A stretch of 64,000 nucleotides of DNA from Streptomyces dangxiongensis (GCF_003675325.1 NZ_CP033073.1:5518001-5582000); one strand, 5' to 3'; counted from the first letter of the stretch, positions 20,064-28,256 are shown. Numbers and translations are program-made. Notes: generated by a model not told the origin, from the sequence alone.

Positions 20064-20726
20064 TCACCCGGAGTCATCGCGCCGCCGTTTGGCCCGCCAG
20101 ACCGCCGCCCCCGCCAGCGCGGCGACCACGCCCACGCCGATCGGCAGCCCCAGCGAGGGCCCACCGTCGGACGCGTTCCCGCCCTCGGACGCGGAACCAC
20201 CCCCGGCGGAGGCCTGCTCCCCGCACCCCTTCCGCGGGTATCCGGCGATCGCGCACAACAGGGCGTCGGTGTCGTAGCGCAGCGGCTTCGCCACAGCGGC
20301 CAGCGCGTCCGCCGTCGTCGCGTCCGGCGACACCCGCGCGCACGCCGTACGCGACGTGGGCGGGGCCTCGCCGGACGGCGCGTCCGACGCCGTACCGAAG
20401 TCCAGCACCAGACCCACCCGCTTCGTACCGGACTTCGCGGGCGTCCCCGCACACACCGTGCTGAAGTCCGCCGTACCGCGCGGCCGGCTCGCGTCCGCGG
20501 AGTCCGCGCTCACCGCGAACCGGAAGCCCTGCACGCTGCCGTCGTCGGGGCGGACGGACGCCGGGCCCTGCGTGGCGTAGGCCCAGTGCCCGCCGGTGCG
20601 CTCCCAGAACGACCAGTAGCGGTAACCGGTGGCACCGGCCTGCCCGGCGGAGCCGAACAGCAGCGCCCCGGCGACGAGCACCGGCACGGCACGGCGGACG
20701 GTCACGGCACGGCGGACCGCGGTCAC
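20064..20726 (-). CDS. SCO2322-family secreted, membrane-anchored protein
   Basis: A 220-residue protein starting with GTG at 20726, which overlaps the preceding stop (GTGA). It has a signal peptide ending near AGA, then a conserved extracellular domain (YRYWSFWERTGGHWAYATQG near residue 34). Two Cys pairs may form disulfides (TVCAG, TACARV, LLCAIAG, RKGCGEQ). A Gly/Ser linker and a C-terminal membrane helix (LGLPIGVGVVAALAGAAVW) with a basic tail complete it. I recall this as the 'SCO2322 family', of unknown function. Sitting between a transcobalamin-fold protein and an ECF transporter, it is probably a surface ligand-handling partner. Confidence 0.75.
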   Translation of the reverse strand: MTAVRRAVTVRRAVPVLVAGALLFGSAGQAGATGYRYWSFWERTGGHWAYATQGPASVRPDDGSVQGFRFAVSADSADASRPRGTADFSTVCAGTPAKSGTKRVGLVLDFGTASDAPSGEAPPTSRTACARVSPDATTADALAAVAKPLRYDTDALLCAIAGYPRKGCGEQASAGGGSASEGGNASDGGPSLGLPIGVGVVAALAGAAVWRAKRRRDDSG

Positions 20727-21934
20727 GGCTGCCGCTTCTTCCGGCCGCTCAGCAGGAAACCGATGCCGATGCCCGCGACGAGACCGACGCCGACGATCCA
20801 CCACACGCCGGTCCCGGAGTCCTTCTCGCCGGACGCCGACGGGTCCGCGGCGGAGTCCATGTGCGGGGCCGGGCCGAGCGCGTTGAGGGAACGGACCAGG
20901 CTGGTGCCGTCGAAGTCGCCCGGCTGCTCCCCGACCGCGTGCGCGGCGAGGATGAGCTGTGCGTACGCGGCCGGGCCGCTCTGCGCCGCCCATCGGCCGG
21001 CGTTCTTCTCCAGCCAGGCGTACGCCGTGCGGGCCGCCTCGGTCCGGCCGTCCGCGGAGAGCGCGACGACGGCGTCCGCCGTGTTGCCGAAGTCGGGCTG
21101 GTCCTTGGCGCCGGGCAGCGTGGACCGCAGATGGCCGCTCTTCGCGACGGCCGCCGCGAGGTACGCGCCCGCGTTGTCGGCCACCTGTGTCCGGGTGAGG
21201 TGGCCGCCCCCGGTGCAGCCGTCCTTCGCCGGGGCGTGGCCGGCCCGGGTCACGAACCCCTTGCCGAGGGCGCCCAGCACGCCGGCCGCGGTCGCGTCCG
21301 CGTTGGCGAGCAGCTTGCCCTTCTTGTCCGGCTGGAAGGCGAGGGCGCCGCCGCCGTCCCGGTCGCAGGGGACGGACCAGGCGGGCAGCGGGTCGTAGGG
21401 GGACCGGCCGGACCTGCGGACGTCCGCCGGGTCCGTGCCGGCCGCGGCGAGCGCGCCGATGACGACGGAGGTGGAGTTGGTGTCGCTGGGGTCGCCCGGG
21501 TAGTAGCCCCAGCCGCCGTCCTTGTTCTGCACGGACTTCAGCCAGTCCACGGCCTTGCCGGCCGCGCCGCCGCGCCCGCCGACCGCCGCGAGGGCCTGGA
21601 CGGCGGCGGCCGTGCTGTTGGTGTCGGTCTTGACCTTGCTGTCGCAGGCGGTGCCGGGGGTGGCGCGGAACGCGGCGAACGCGCCGTTCGCGCACTGCTG
21701 TCCGGTGAGCCAGTCCACGGCCGTGGCGGCGGGACGGTAGCCGAGGGTGCGCTGGGCGATCAGCGTGAGGGACTGCCGCCACACGCCGTCCCATGTCGGG
21801 TCCCCCTTGCCGTACAGCCCGGACGGGACCGTCACCTTGGGGGACGGCGCGGACGGGGCGGCGGCCGTGGCGGGCGCGGCGGCGGCCAGCACGCCTACGG
21901 CGGCGAGGGCCGCGGCACTGCGGCGGACGTTCAT
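20723..21934 (-). CDS. Secreted alpha/alpha-barrel (prenyltransferase/squalene oxidase repeat) protein, membrane-anchored
   Basis: A 403-residue protein. Signal peptide 1-27 (ending ATAAA), then tandem helical repeats of the prenyltransferase/squalene-cyclase type: AVDWLTGQQCANGAFAAF, AVDWLKSVQNKDGGWGYYPG (the QxxDGGW repeat core), and NTADAVVALSADGRTEAARTAYAWL. It ends with a membrane helix (GVWWIVGVGLVAGIGIGFLL) and the basic tail SGRKKRQP. True prenyltransferases are not secreted. The same alpha6/alpha6 barrel is the B12-binding domain of transcobalamin and intrinsic factor. Being first in a B12-riboswitch operon with an ECF transporter, it is best read as a surface cobalamin-binding protein; that is inference. 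ATG at 21934 follows AGGAGAGG. Confidence 0.8.
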   Translation of the reverse strand: MNVRRSAAALAAVGVLAAAAPATAAAPSAPSPKVTVPSGLYGKGDPTWDGVWRQSLTLIAQRTLGYRPAATAVDWLTGQQCANGAFAAFRATPGTACDSKVKTDTNSTAAAVQALAAVGGRGGAAGKAVDWLKSVQNKDGGWGYYPGDPSDTNSTSVVIGALAAAGTDPADVRRSGRSPYDPLPAWSVPCDRDGGGALAFQPDKKGKLLANADATAAGVLGALGKGFVTRAGHAPAKDGCTGGGHLTRTQVADNAGAYLAAAVAKSGHLRSTLPGAKDQPDFGNTADAVVALSADGRTEAARTAYAWLEKNAGRWAAQSGPAAYAQLILAAHAVGEQPGDFDGTSLVRSLNALGPAPHMDSAADPSASGEKDSGTGVWWIVGVGLVAGIGIGFLLSGRKKRQP

Positions 21935-22059
21935 GGTCGGCGACTGCCTCTCCTGCGGGGAGCCGGCAGCGCGCGGGAGACCCCCGGGCGGCTCGGCTCC
22001 GTAGAACTCGACGGTGCCGTGCGCGGCGGGCCGCCGGCGCACGGGAGCCGGTCAACGTC

Positions 22060-22195
22060 CCGCCCGGGGCGGTCCGGCGCACCGTCGGACGACGGTTCAC
22101 GGACAGGGGTGTCCCCTGCTCGAGCGAAGTCGAGGGCGTGGGAAGGGCCGACGCCGGAATTGCACCGGCTTCCCCCCGTACGGGTGTGATGACGA
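22060..22195 (-). promoter_or_regulatory. Cobalamin riboswitch
   Basis: On the minus strand the leader of the operon reads GTCATCACACCCGTACGGGG, GGAAGCCGGTGCAATTCCGG, then CGTCGGCCCTTCCC. This is the B12-box region with the GGAA..CCGGTGnAAnTCCGG core. A -10-like TACAGT (about 22203-22208) sits just before it. The leader is about 260 bases, the right size for this class. High adenosylcobalamin should repress the downstream genes. The 3' half of the fold (about 22070-22130) is less certain to my eye than the core. Confidence 0.85.
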
Positions 22196-22377
22196 CCCCG
22201 CCACTGTACCGGCCGCCCCGCGCGGGCCGAGGGGTGGCCGTGGGCACACGGCGGCGGTGACCGGGGTCACGGCCGCGCCGGCGACGGACGCGCGGGCCGC
22301 CGCCGGGGCCGGGCGGTGCACGGGCACTGCGCGGTCCGGGCCTTGGCGTACGGCCACGACGACCGGCGCCCGGCCCT

Positions 22378-23424
22378 CTACGCCGCGTACGTGGTCGTCG
22401 TCGGGGTCACCGTCGCGCTCAGGTGGCGGGCCATGCGGCGCAGTGCCTCCTCGCACTGTGCGGGGTCCTCGCCCGTGGCCACCCAGTGCGCGAGCCGGTC
22501 GGTGACGTCCGCGTGCGCGGCGGCCGTCACCGGGTCACCGGCCCGCCGGGTGAGGACCATGCGTTCGGCGGACGGCTCGTGCGCGGCGCCGGGGTCCAGG
22601 CGCAGGTGGGTCAGACGGCCGGTGGTGGCCGGGTAGGCGAACTGGACGGCGGCGGCCCGCTGCCGGGTCGGGGTCAGTTCCGGGAGCCGGCCGGTGGCCA
22701 GGGTGGCGGCGGCCCGGGCGAGGTCGACACCGGTGGCCTGCTCCACCAGGAGCGGGAGGAGGTCGCCGGGCAGGTGCGGGGCGACGCCGGTGACGCGGGG
22801 GCCGCGATCGGTCAGCCGCAGGGTGACGTGCGCGACCGTGTGGGTGAGCCCGAGCGCGCGGACGGCCCGTTCGACGCACTGGCGCAGGAACCGGTTGTGC
22901 AGGAGCCCGTCATGGGCATGGACGCAGTGGCGCAGCGCGTGGCGGGCGGGCGGCGGACCCGTCGTCGTACGGGTGAGAGCGACGATGCGGATCTCGTCGT
23001 CGAGGACGACGGTCTCGGCGGACACGAGCGGCCCCTCGGTGTCCTCGGGACCGGCCGGCGCCACCCGGTGCCGCAGCAGCAGCGCCCGCAGTGCGGCGGG
23101 GTCGGCGCAGGCCGCGGCCGTCTCGTACGGCAGGCCGGGCAGTTCCAGCCGGGCGGCGACGCGCGCGGCGGTCACCAGGTGTTCCGCGGACCAGGTGAGC
23201 AGGCCGCCGACCGGGCGCCGGGCCGCGTACCGCAGCACCGCGTCGGCCGTCTGCGCCTCGCGGGCCGGGTCGGCCGCGAGATGGCCGGCCAGGTACGGGC
23301 GCGCCCAGGCGGGCGGGTCCGGGTCGACGAGGATCACCGGGTGGGCCGCGGCGATCCGCGCGAGCGAGAATTCGCCGCACGTGTCCCCGTGTCCGGCTCC
23401 GAGGAGGAGGACGGGCTGCGCCAT
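22378..23424 (-). CDS. ATP-grasp family protein
   Basis: A 348-residue protein starting MAQPVLLLGAGHGD. The N-terminal PreATP-grasp domain (residues 1-110) has a dinucleotide-like loop and VGGLLTWSAEHLVTAARVAARL near residue 70. The middle has the TVVLDDEIRIVALTRTTTG strand near residue 138, and the C-terminal half has GVAPHLPGDLLPLLVEQATGVDLARAAA near residue 218, where ATP-grasp ligases place their metal-binding end. These enzymes join a carboxylate to an amine or thiol with ATP. The product is unknown. It is divergent from the XRE gene, and its leader contains a strong hairpin. A shrunken copy occurs at 58190. Confidence 0.75.
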   Translation of the reverse strand: MAQPVLLLGAGHGDTCGEFSLARIAAAHPVILVDPDPPAWARPYLAGHLAADPAREAQTADAVLRYAARRPVGGLLTWSAEHLVTAARVAARLELPGLPYETAAACADPAALRALLLRHRVAPAGPEDTEGPLVSAETVVLDDEIRIVALTRTTTGPPPARHALRHCVHAHDGLLHNRFLRQCVERAVRALGLTHTVAHVTLRLTDRGPRVTGVAPHLPGDLLPLLVEQATGVDLARAAATLATGRLPELTPTRQRAAAVQFAYPATTGRLTHLRLDPGAAHEPSAERMVLTRRAGDPVTAAAHADVTDRLAHWVATGEDPAQCEEALRRMARHLSATVTPTTTTYAA

Positions 23425-23466
23425 GGGTGCCTGGTCCTTCCTCGACGGCGAAGGCGGACGAGAAAC

Positions 23467-23504
23467 ACCCCGGGTGCCGCTCCCCCATCGGCGGCACCCG
23501 GGGC
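23467..23504 (-). terminator. Hairpin in the ATP-grasp leader (possible attenuator)
   Basis: CCCCGGGTGCCGC (23468-23480) pairs perfectly with GCGGCACCCGGGG (23491-23503) across a ten-base loop. In the leftward transcript the stem is followed by TGTTTCTC. It lies between the promoter-like TTGACA near 23556 and the start codon at 23424. There is no gene upstream for it to terminate, so it would act on the leader of the ATP-grasp mRNA itself. Confidence 0.6.
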
Positions 23505-23553
23505 GGGTCAGATCTTGCTCTCTGTGCAGTGATCCTCACCCACCGCGCCCCCA

Positions 23554-23570
23554 ACTGTCAACGATAGCTG
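23554..23570 (-). promoter_or_regulatory. Operator-like motif over the -35 of the ATP-grasp promoter
   Basis: On the minus strand the sequence is CAGCTATCGTTGACA (23556-23570), with a -35-like TTGACA and a weak -10 (GAGGAT) 18 bases on. It matches CAACTATTGTTGACA (57982-57996) and CCACAATAGTTGACA (57748-57762) of the second module. The likely reader is the adjacent XRE regulator or its homologue. Confidence 0.6.
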
Positions 23571-23663
23571 CGTACTTCCGCAGGGAGTGTTGTCACGTCT
23601 GGTCGACGCACGGGCGACCGGGTAGCCTCGCGTCAGCTCAGCCGCCGAACGGAGGGGACCTCG

Positions 23664-24257
23664 GTGAGTGACTCCTACGCCTCGCTGACCGAAGTCCTGG
23701 CCCGCCTGGGGGAGTTGACCGGCCGGCCCGGCCGCCTGCCGGAGGTCCTCGACGTGTCCGGCCTCTCGTACCGCACCGGCGTCGCCGCGGGCACCGTCGT
23801 CGAACTCCTGCGCGGCGGCCGAGTGTCGGAGCCCTGTCTGGCTCAACGGGTGCGCCAACGGCTGGACTTCATCCGGGAGACCCGGCGCCGGCCCGACGGC
23901 AAGCGGTACTCGCTGGACGAGCTGGCCCGGATCGCCGGGACCAGCCGGCAGTGGCTGAGCGAGTGGCGCAAGAGCGGCATGCCGAGCCTCGAACACGCCG
24001 ACCGGCTGCGCCGGTTCTTCGGCCTGCCCGCGGGCTTCTTCACCGCGGACGAGCCGGAGGCGCTGCACGAGGCGCTGCAACCGGTGCTCCAGAGCCTGGA
24101 GGCCGAGGCCGACCCGCTGCTGCGGCTGCGCGAGAGCGGACTGGTACGGCTGGCCGCCCGCGCCCCGCAGATGAACGCCCGGCAGCTCGCCACCCTGGCC
24201 GACCTGGCCGAGATGATCATCTCCTCGGAGCGGGTGAAGGACACCGGGCGTGCCTGA
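23664..24257 (+). CDS. XRE-type transcriptional regulator of the ImmA/DUF6545 module
   Basis: A 197-residue protein starting with GTG at 23664 after GGAGGGG. An N-terminal helical region (residues 1-75) resembles a first, degenerate HTH. A second HTH (RYSLDELARIAGTSRQWLSEWRKSG, about residues 77-101) is followed by RRFFGLPAGFFTADEPEAL, the SinR/Xre-type hydrophobic segment. The C-terminal half is helical, with LADLAEMIISSERV. Its paralogue at 56846 shares RLxFxRETRxxPxGKRYxLDE and PxGFFTA. The gene overlaps the peptidase gene by eight bases, a coupling kept in the second module between the peptidase and membrane genes. Confidence 0.85.
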   Translation: MSDSYASLTEVLARLGELTGRPGRLPEVLDVSGLSYRTGVAAGTVVELLRGGRVSEPCLAQRVRQRLDFIRETRRRPDGKRYSLDELARIAGTSRQWLSEWRKSGMPSLEHADRLRRFFGLPAGFFTADEPEALHEALQPVLQSLEAEADPLLRLRESGLVRLAARAPQMNARQLATLADLAEMIISSERVKDTGRA

Positions 24258-24888
24258 GCGCCCCGCCCGCTCCCGGAAGTACCCGGCGCCCGCCTCCCGC
24301 CCGCGGCCGGGCGGCTCCCCGAAGCACGCGAAGTCCCCCAAGCGCTTCCTGGACCAGCTCGTGCGCGACACCGTCCGCACCCTCACCCCGCCCACGGAAC
24401 CGAGGGCCTTCCTGCACGCGCTGTGCGCCACGCTCAGCCCGCGCCTCGACCGCCCGGTGCGGCTGAAGTTCGTCGCCTTCCCGGCCGCCCTGGAGGTCTC
24501 CGGGGTCACCCTCGCCCGGGACGAGGAGTACCTCGTCGTGGTCGAGGAACGCGCCCCCGAACTGCACCAGTTCGTCATCGCCGGCCATGAGATCGGCCAC
24601 GTCCACTACGGCACGCTGGACGTGCACTACCCGGCCGGACTGCCCGCCGCCGCACGCCGGCTGCTGTCCCGCGCCGAGGACGACATCCCCTGGGACCAGG
24701 TGGTCGCCACGGCCACCCGCTCGCCCGCCGCGCCGGCGGCCGAGGCCGAGTGGGAGGCCGAGGAGTGCGGACTGCGCCTCGCGGCCAAGTTCTCCAAGGT
24801 CGTCGGGCCGGGCGCGGCCGGCCGGACGAGCCAGGACACCCTCACCGACCGGCTGTCCTCCTCACTGGGCAACATCGGCGGGCCCTGA
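24250..24888 (+). CDS. ImmA/IrrE-like metallopeptidase
   Basis: A 212-residue protein, GTG start at 24250, with a Pro/Arg/Lys-rich first 35 residues. The zinc motif is FVIAGHEIGHVHYG (HEXXH, near residue 105), followed at a distance by AEWEAEECGLRLAAKF, whose Glu can serve as the third ligand. ImmA-type proteases cleave XRE-family repressors in response to signals, so the preceding XRE protein is the obvious candidate substrate. The stop codon overlaps the next start (TGATG). A diverged counterpart lies at 53137. Confidence 0.8.
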   Translation: MPERPARSRKYPAPASRPRPGGSPKHAKSPKRFLDQLVRDTVRTLTPPTEPRAFLHALCATLSPRLDRPVRLKFVAFPAALEVSGVTLARDEEYLVVVEERAPELHQFVIAGHEIGHVHYGTLDVHYPAGLPAAARRLLSRAEDDIPWDQVVATATRSPAAPAAEAEWEAEECGLRLAAKFSKVVGPGAAGRTSQDTLTDRLSSSLGNIGGP

Positions 24889-26093
24889 TGCGCTGGGACC
24901 TCGCCGGCTGTTTCGCCGCCTACGCCGTCCCGGCCGTCCTGCTCGCCGTGGCCTTCGTGATCAAACTGCCGCTGCTGCGGCGCGCCTGGCAGGACCCGAT
25001 CCTGCGGGCCACCGCCCTGCTGCTGGGCATCGGCGCGGTCGTCTTCGCCTCGCTGCCGCCGGCCGGTCTGCACGGCATCAACCGGCTCACCGGCATCCCC
25101 AACTTCGCCGGTCTGTGGGTCTACTCCCTGCTGACCGTCTACTGCGGCGCCTGCCTGTGGCTCATCATCACCTGGCGCGAGCCGCCGTCCGCCGTCCGCC
25201 GCCGGCGCACCCGGCTGGTCTGGCTGACGTACTCCGTGATCATCGTCGGTCTGTGGACGGCGTTCCTGCTCGGCGACCACCACGTGGAACGGGTACGGGA
25301 CCTCGACACCTACTACGCCGACACGCCCTGGATGCGCGAGTTCGTCCTGCTCTACCTCGTCGCCCACCTGGTGTCGGCGCTGGTCGCGGCCGGCATGCTG
25401 TGGGCCTGGTTCCAGGAGGTCGAGGAGACCTGGCTGCGCCGGGCGGTGATCTTCCTCCAGGAGGCCTACGCCCTCGGACTCCTCTTCGACCTGGCCAAAC
25501 TCACCGCGATCGGCGCGCGGTGGAGCGGCCGGGACTGGGACTGGCTGTCCACGTACGTCGCCCCGCCCTTCGCCATCGCCGAGGCCGGCCTGGTGGCCGT
25601 CGCCTTCATCGCCGGGCAGGCCGGGCCGCTGCTGGCGGAGCGCCGCCGGCTCGTGCGCACCTACCGGCGCCTGGAACCGCTGTGGCAGATCATGCTGACC
25701 GTCAGCGCCCCGGCGGCCCCGGCGACCGGCCGGGTCAGCGGCGCCGCCCTCCGCCTCGAACTGCGCCGGGCCGCCATCAACGACGGCCTCCTCAAGCTGG
25801 CCCCGCACCTCAGCGGAGCCCGGCGCGAGAGGACCCTGCGGGCGGCGATCGCGGCGGGTCATCCGGAGTGCGTCGCGCGCGGCATCGCGGCGGCGGTGGA
25901 CATCCTCGTCGCCGCCGAGATGCTGCACGCGCCACGGGGCCGGGGCCGCCCGGCGCCGGCCGGACCCACCGCGACCGCCCGCGGTCCCGGCGAACTGGAG
26001 TCCGTCGCCCACGCGCTGCGCTTCCACGCCGCCGCCGTCGACACGTTCCGCCACCGGGCGACCACCGCGGAAGGACTCACCACCCCCGCCTGA
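24888..26093 (+). CDS. DUF6545 / MAB_1171c-family multi-pass membrane protein
   Basis: A 401-residue protein. Residues 5-240 form about seven helices (first [20 protein letters not shown]), with conserved ADTPWMREFVLLYLVAHLV near residue 145. The C-terminal 160 residues are cytoplasmic: RRLEPLWQIMLTVSAP, RLELRRAAINDGLLKLAPHL, then a helical tail. This plan, seven helices plus soluble domain, is repeated in the protein at 53765 (same PLW element and helical tail). I recall the family name MAB_1171c 'putative transporter'. A sensor for the XRE/ImmA pair is equally plausible. ATG at 24888 is coupled to the previous stop. Confidence 0.75.
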   Translation: MRWDLAGCFAAYAVPAVLLAVAFVIKLPLLRRAWQDPILRATALLLGIGAVVFASLPPAGLHGINRLTGIPNFAGLWVYSLLTVYCGACLWLIITWREPPSAVRRRRTRLVWLTYSVIIVGLWTAFLLGDHHVERVRDLDTYYADTPWMREFVLLYLVAHLVSALVAAGMLWAWFQEVEETWLRRAVIFLQEAYALGLLFDLAKLTAIGARWSGRDWDWLSTYVAPPFAIAEAGLVAVAFIAGQAGPLLAERRRLVRTYRRLEPLWQIMLTVSAPAAPATGRVSGAALRLELRRAAINDGLLKLAPHLSGARRERTLRAAIAAGHPECVARGIAAAVDILVAAEMLHAPRGRGRPAPAGPTATARGPGELESVAHALRFHAAAVDTFRHRATTAEGLTTPA

Positions 26094-26262
26094 CCCACGA
26101 CAACCGCGGCCCGTCGGGCAGGGAGACGCGGGCCTTCTCGATCCGGGCGGTGCCGGGCGCTCGGGGGCGGGTTCCGTGTTCCCACCCCGGGGCCGCGGTG
26201 ACGCGGGGGCGGGGTAGGCTCCTGCGGTTTTGACGGGTACCGACCGGGGTGGGGAAGACAGC

Positions 26263-27126
26263 GTGCGCAAGTCCGAGGCCGAGAAGCTGATCGAGCGGGC
26301 GTACCAGGCGTGGGACGCCGAGGAGTGGCTGACCGCCGCCGGTCTGCTGGAACGGGTGCTCGCGCACTTCCCCGACGAGGAGCCGAGCGGGGGGTGGTGG
26401 TACGACGCCGCCCTCGGCCACAAGGTCATGCGCAACTGGGCGAAGGCGTACGAGCTGGGCCGGGAGGCCGCCGCGCGCGCCCCGCGCGGTGAGGGCGATC
26501 CGGCGTACTGGAACCTGGGCATCGCGGCCACCATCCAGCGTGACTGGGTCACCGCACGCCAGGCGTGGGAGGGGTTCGGCATCACGCTCCCGGCGGGCGA
26601 CGGCGCGATCGAGGCCCGGCTCGGGCCGGCCTGCGTACGCCTGGACACCGGCGGCGAGCGGGAGGTCGTGTGGATCGACCGGCTCTGCCCGACCCGGGGC
26701 CGGGTGATGAACGTACCGGTGACCGCCGGCCGCCGGTACGGCGAGGTCGTCGTGCACGACGGCGAGCCTACGGGCCGCCGGGTCGTGGACGGCCGCGAGT
26801 ACCCGGTCTTCGACGAACTGCTCCTCTTCGAGCCCTCCGGCCTGCCCACGCTCACGGTGACGGTGCACGCGGCCGAGGCCGCCGACATCGAGGCGCTGGT
26901 CGACCTGTTCGGCCGGCAGGACTACGGCGCCGAGCCCGCGAGCAGCTTCGAGACGCTGTGCTCCTGCTGCAGTGCGGGCACGCTGGAGCAGAGGCGCGAC
27001 ACCCACGCCGGCACCCAGCGGGTCTCCCTGGCCGCCCCGCCGCAGGAGGCCCGCCGTCTGCTGGCGGAGTGGGCCGGCCGACAGGCGCCCGCCCGGAGCT
27101 GGAAGGGGCTGGAACCGGTCGGCTGA
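26263..27126 (+). CDS. TPR-repeat protein with C-terminal beta-rich domain
   Basis: A 287-residue protein. GTG at 26263 behind GGGGAAG is preferred over TTG at 26230. Residues 5-115 form TPR-like helical pairs (AYQAWDAEEWLTAAGLLERVLAHFP; AYWNLGIAATIQRDWVTARQAW). Residues 120-225 are beta-rich (REVVWIDRLCPTRGRVMNVPV), and SSFETLCSCCSAGT contributes a Cys cluster near residue 240. This matches a conserved actinobacterial 'tetratricopeptide repeat protein' of unknown role. It follows the DUF6545 gene after 170 bases, so it may be a separate unit. Confidence 0.7.
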   Translation: MRKSEAEKLIERAYQAWDAEEWLTAAGLLERVLAHFPDEEPSGGWWYDAALGHKVMRNWAKAYELGREAAARAPRGEGDPAYWNLGIAATIQRDWVTARQAWEGFGITLPAGDGAIEARLGPACVRLDTGGEREVVWIDRLCPTRGRVMNVPVTAGRRYGEVVVHDGEPTGRRVVDGREYPVFDELLLFEPSGLPTLTVTVHAAEAADIEALVDLFGRQDYGAEPASSFETLCSCCSAGTLEQRRDTHAGTQRVSLAAPPQEARRLLAEWAGRQAPARSWKGLEPVG

Positions 27127-27285
27127 GAGGCACCCGGCACTCCGATGTCGGCAAATGGTGCGAAATGGCCGGTTCTGACACCGGTCGCCGGGTCTATCCT
27201 GAGAACAGCCTACGAGGCGAGTGAGGGAGTCCAACCGGAGTAGCCGACTACGGCGCGACGCGCACGCATCCGCCGGGGCCGACAG

Positions 27286-27379
27286 CGACGGTGGGGCTGA
27301 GAGGCCGCACGGCAGCAGTCAGGCCGGCCGGCGACCCCCAGCACCTGATCCGGACCATGCCGGCGAAGGGAACCCGTCT
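27286..27379 (+). promoter_or_regulatory. TPP riboswitch (thi-box), apparently orphan
   Basis: GGGGCTGAGAGG (27293-27304) and ACCTGATCCGG followed by ATGCCGGCGAAGGGAA (27343-27372) are the two invariant halves of the thiamine pyrophosphate aptamer. GACGG (27287-27291) pairs with CCCGTC (27373-27378) as the closing P1 stem. No thiamin gene follows: 35 bases on, the stop codon of the opposite-strand TetR gene begins, and the next same-strand gene is nearly 1 kb away. Confidence 0.9.
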
Positions 27380-27413
27380 CGTAGGTCCTTTCGTGTGCCG
27401 TACGCAGACCCGG

Positions 27414-28091
27414 TCAGTCGCGCGGTGCCGTGGGGCCCGGCGCCCCCGGCTCCGGCAGGTCGATCAGCCGGCACACCGTCCCGAGGTCGCCCTCGACCTG
27501 CGCGACGGACGCGCGGCCCGACAGCCAGGTGGTGAGCGCCGAGTGCCACGTGTGCTCGATGACCCGGATCGCGGACAGTTGCCCGGGCGTGGGCTCCGCC
27601 AGCCCCGTCGCGTCCAGGATGATCGCGGTCGTCCGGCGGGAGACCCGCTCGACCTCGGGCGAGACGCTGCGGTCGGCGAAGATGAGGGCGCGGACCATCG
27701 CGTCGGCCAGGTGCGGTTCCCGCTGAAGGGCGCGGAAGGCCCGCATCAGGGTCTCGGTGACCCGCTCGGCGGCCGTGTCACCCGTGGGGGGCCTCTTGCG
27801 CAGGGTGCGGTGCAGGTGTTCGAGCTGGTCGTGCATGGTGGCCACGAGCAGGTGCACCTTGGACGGGAAGTAGCGGTACAGCGTGCCGAGGGCCACCTGC
27901 GAGGACTCGGCGACCTCGCGCATCTGCACGCCGTCGAACCCGCCCCGGCCGGCCAGCTCGGCGCTGGCGAGCAGAATCCTGCGGCGCCGGGCCTCCTGCC
28001 GTTCGGTCAGGGGCGGCTGCGGGGAGGCCCCCCGCCCGAGTGGGGCCGACAGCTCGGGGGACGGACGCGAGGTACGGGCTTCCGCGGGCAT
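27414..28091 (-). CDS. kstR: KstR-like TetR family repressor
   Basis: A 225-residue regulator with a 25-residue extension and a TetR DNA-binding domain: RRRRILLASAELAGRGGFDG, then VQMREVAESSQVALGTLYRY and FPSKVHLLVATMHDQL (about 34-90). The recognition region QMRxVAxxxxVAxGTLYRYFPSKVHLLV closely matches mycobacterial KstR, the cholesterol/lipid-degradation repressor as I recall it. The ligand-binding half has LADAMVRALIFADRSVSPEVERV, also KstR-like. A perfect KstR box lies 152 bases upstream in the divergent promoter. It probably represses itself and the glycosyltransferase operon. The orthologous name is inference. Confidence 0.75.
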   Translation of the reverse strand: MPAEARTSRPSPELSAPLGRGASPQPPLTERQEARRRRILLASAELAGRGGFDGVQMREVAESSQVALGTLYRYFPSKVHLLVATMHDQLEHLHRTLRKRPPTGDTAAERVTETLMRAFRALQREPHLADAMVRALIFADRSVSPEVERVSRRTTAIILDATGLAEPTPGQLSAIRVIEHTWHSALTTWLSGRASVAQVEGDLGTVCRLIDLPEPGAPGPTAPRD

Positions 28092-28242
28092 GGGTACCGT
28101 CCGTGACAGTCGGTGAGGTCGTCAGTGGGGCTCGTGATCGGACAGCATGACAGCGCCGTTCGCCGTGGCGCGAATCACCTGATCCACTGCTCACAGCGCT
28201 TCTACCTGCCGGTAGATTCAGAGCCTCCTGAACGATCAAGTC

Positions 28243-28256
28243 TGAAACTTGTTCTA
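28243..28256. promoter_or_regulatory. KstR box (TnnAACnnGTTnnA)
   Basis: The sequence TGAAACTTGTTCTA fits the mycobacterial KstR consensus TnnAACnnGTTnnA at every defined position on either strand. It lies between the repressor (start 28091) and the glycosyltransferase (start 28309), so it can control both. Confidence 0.75.

Noticed and set aside
22180..22215. CCCCGCCACTGTA on the plus strand as a plus-strand cobalamin riboswitch
   Set aside because: This resembles the end of a B12 box, but the conserved core in the correct order is only on the minus strand, where it also has a promoter and a B12-type operon. On the minus strand the same bases hold the -10 element.
20064..22247. Single 727-codon frame spanning the SCO2322-family gene and the riboswitch
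   Set aside because: Only its last 220 codons have protein character. The rest is out of frame with the alpha-barrel gene and includes the riboswitch leader.
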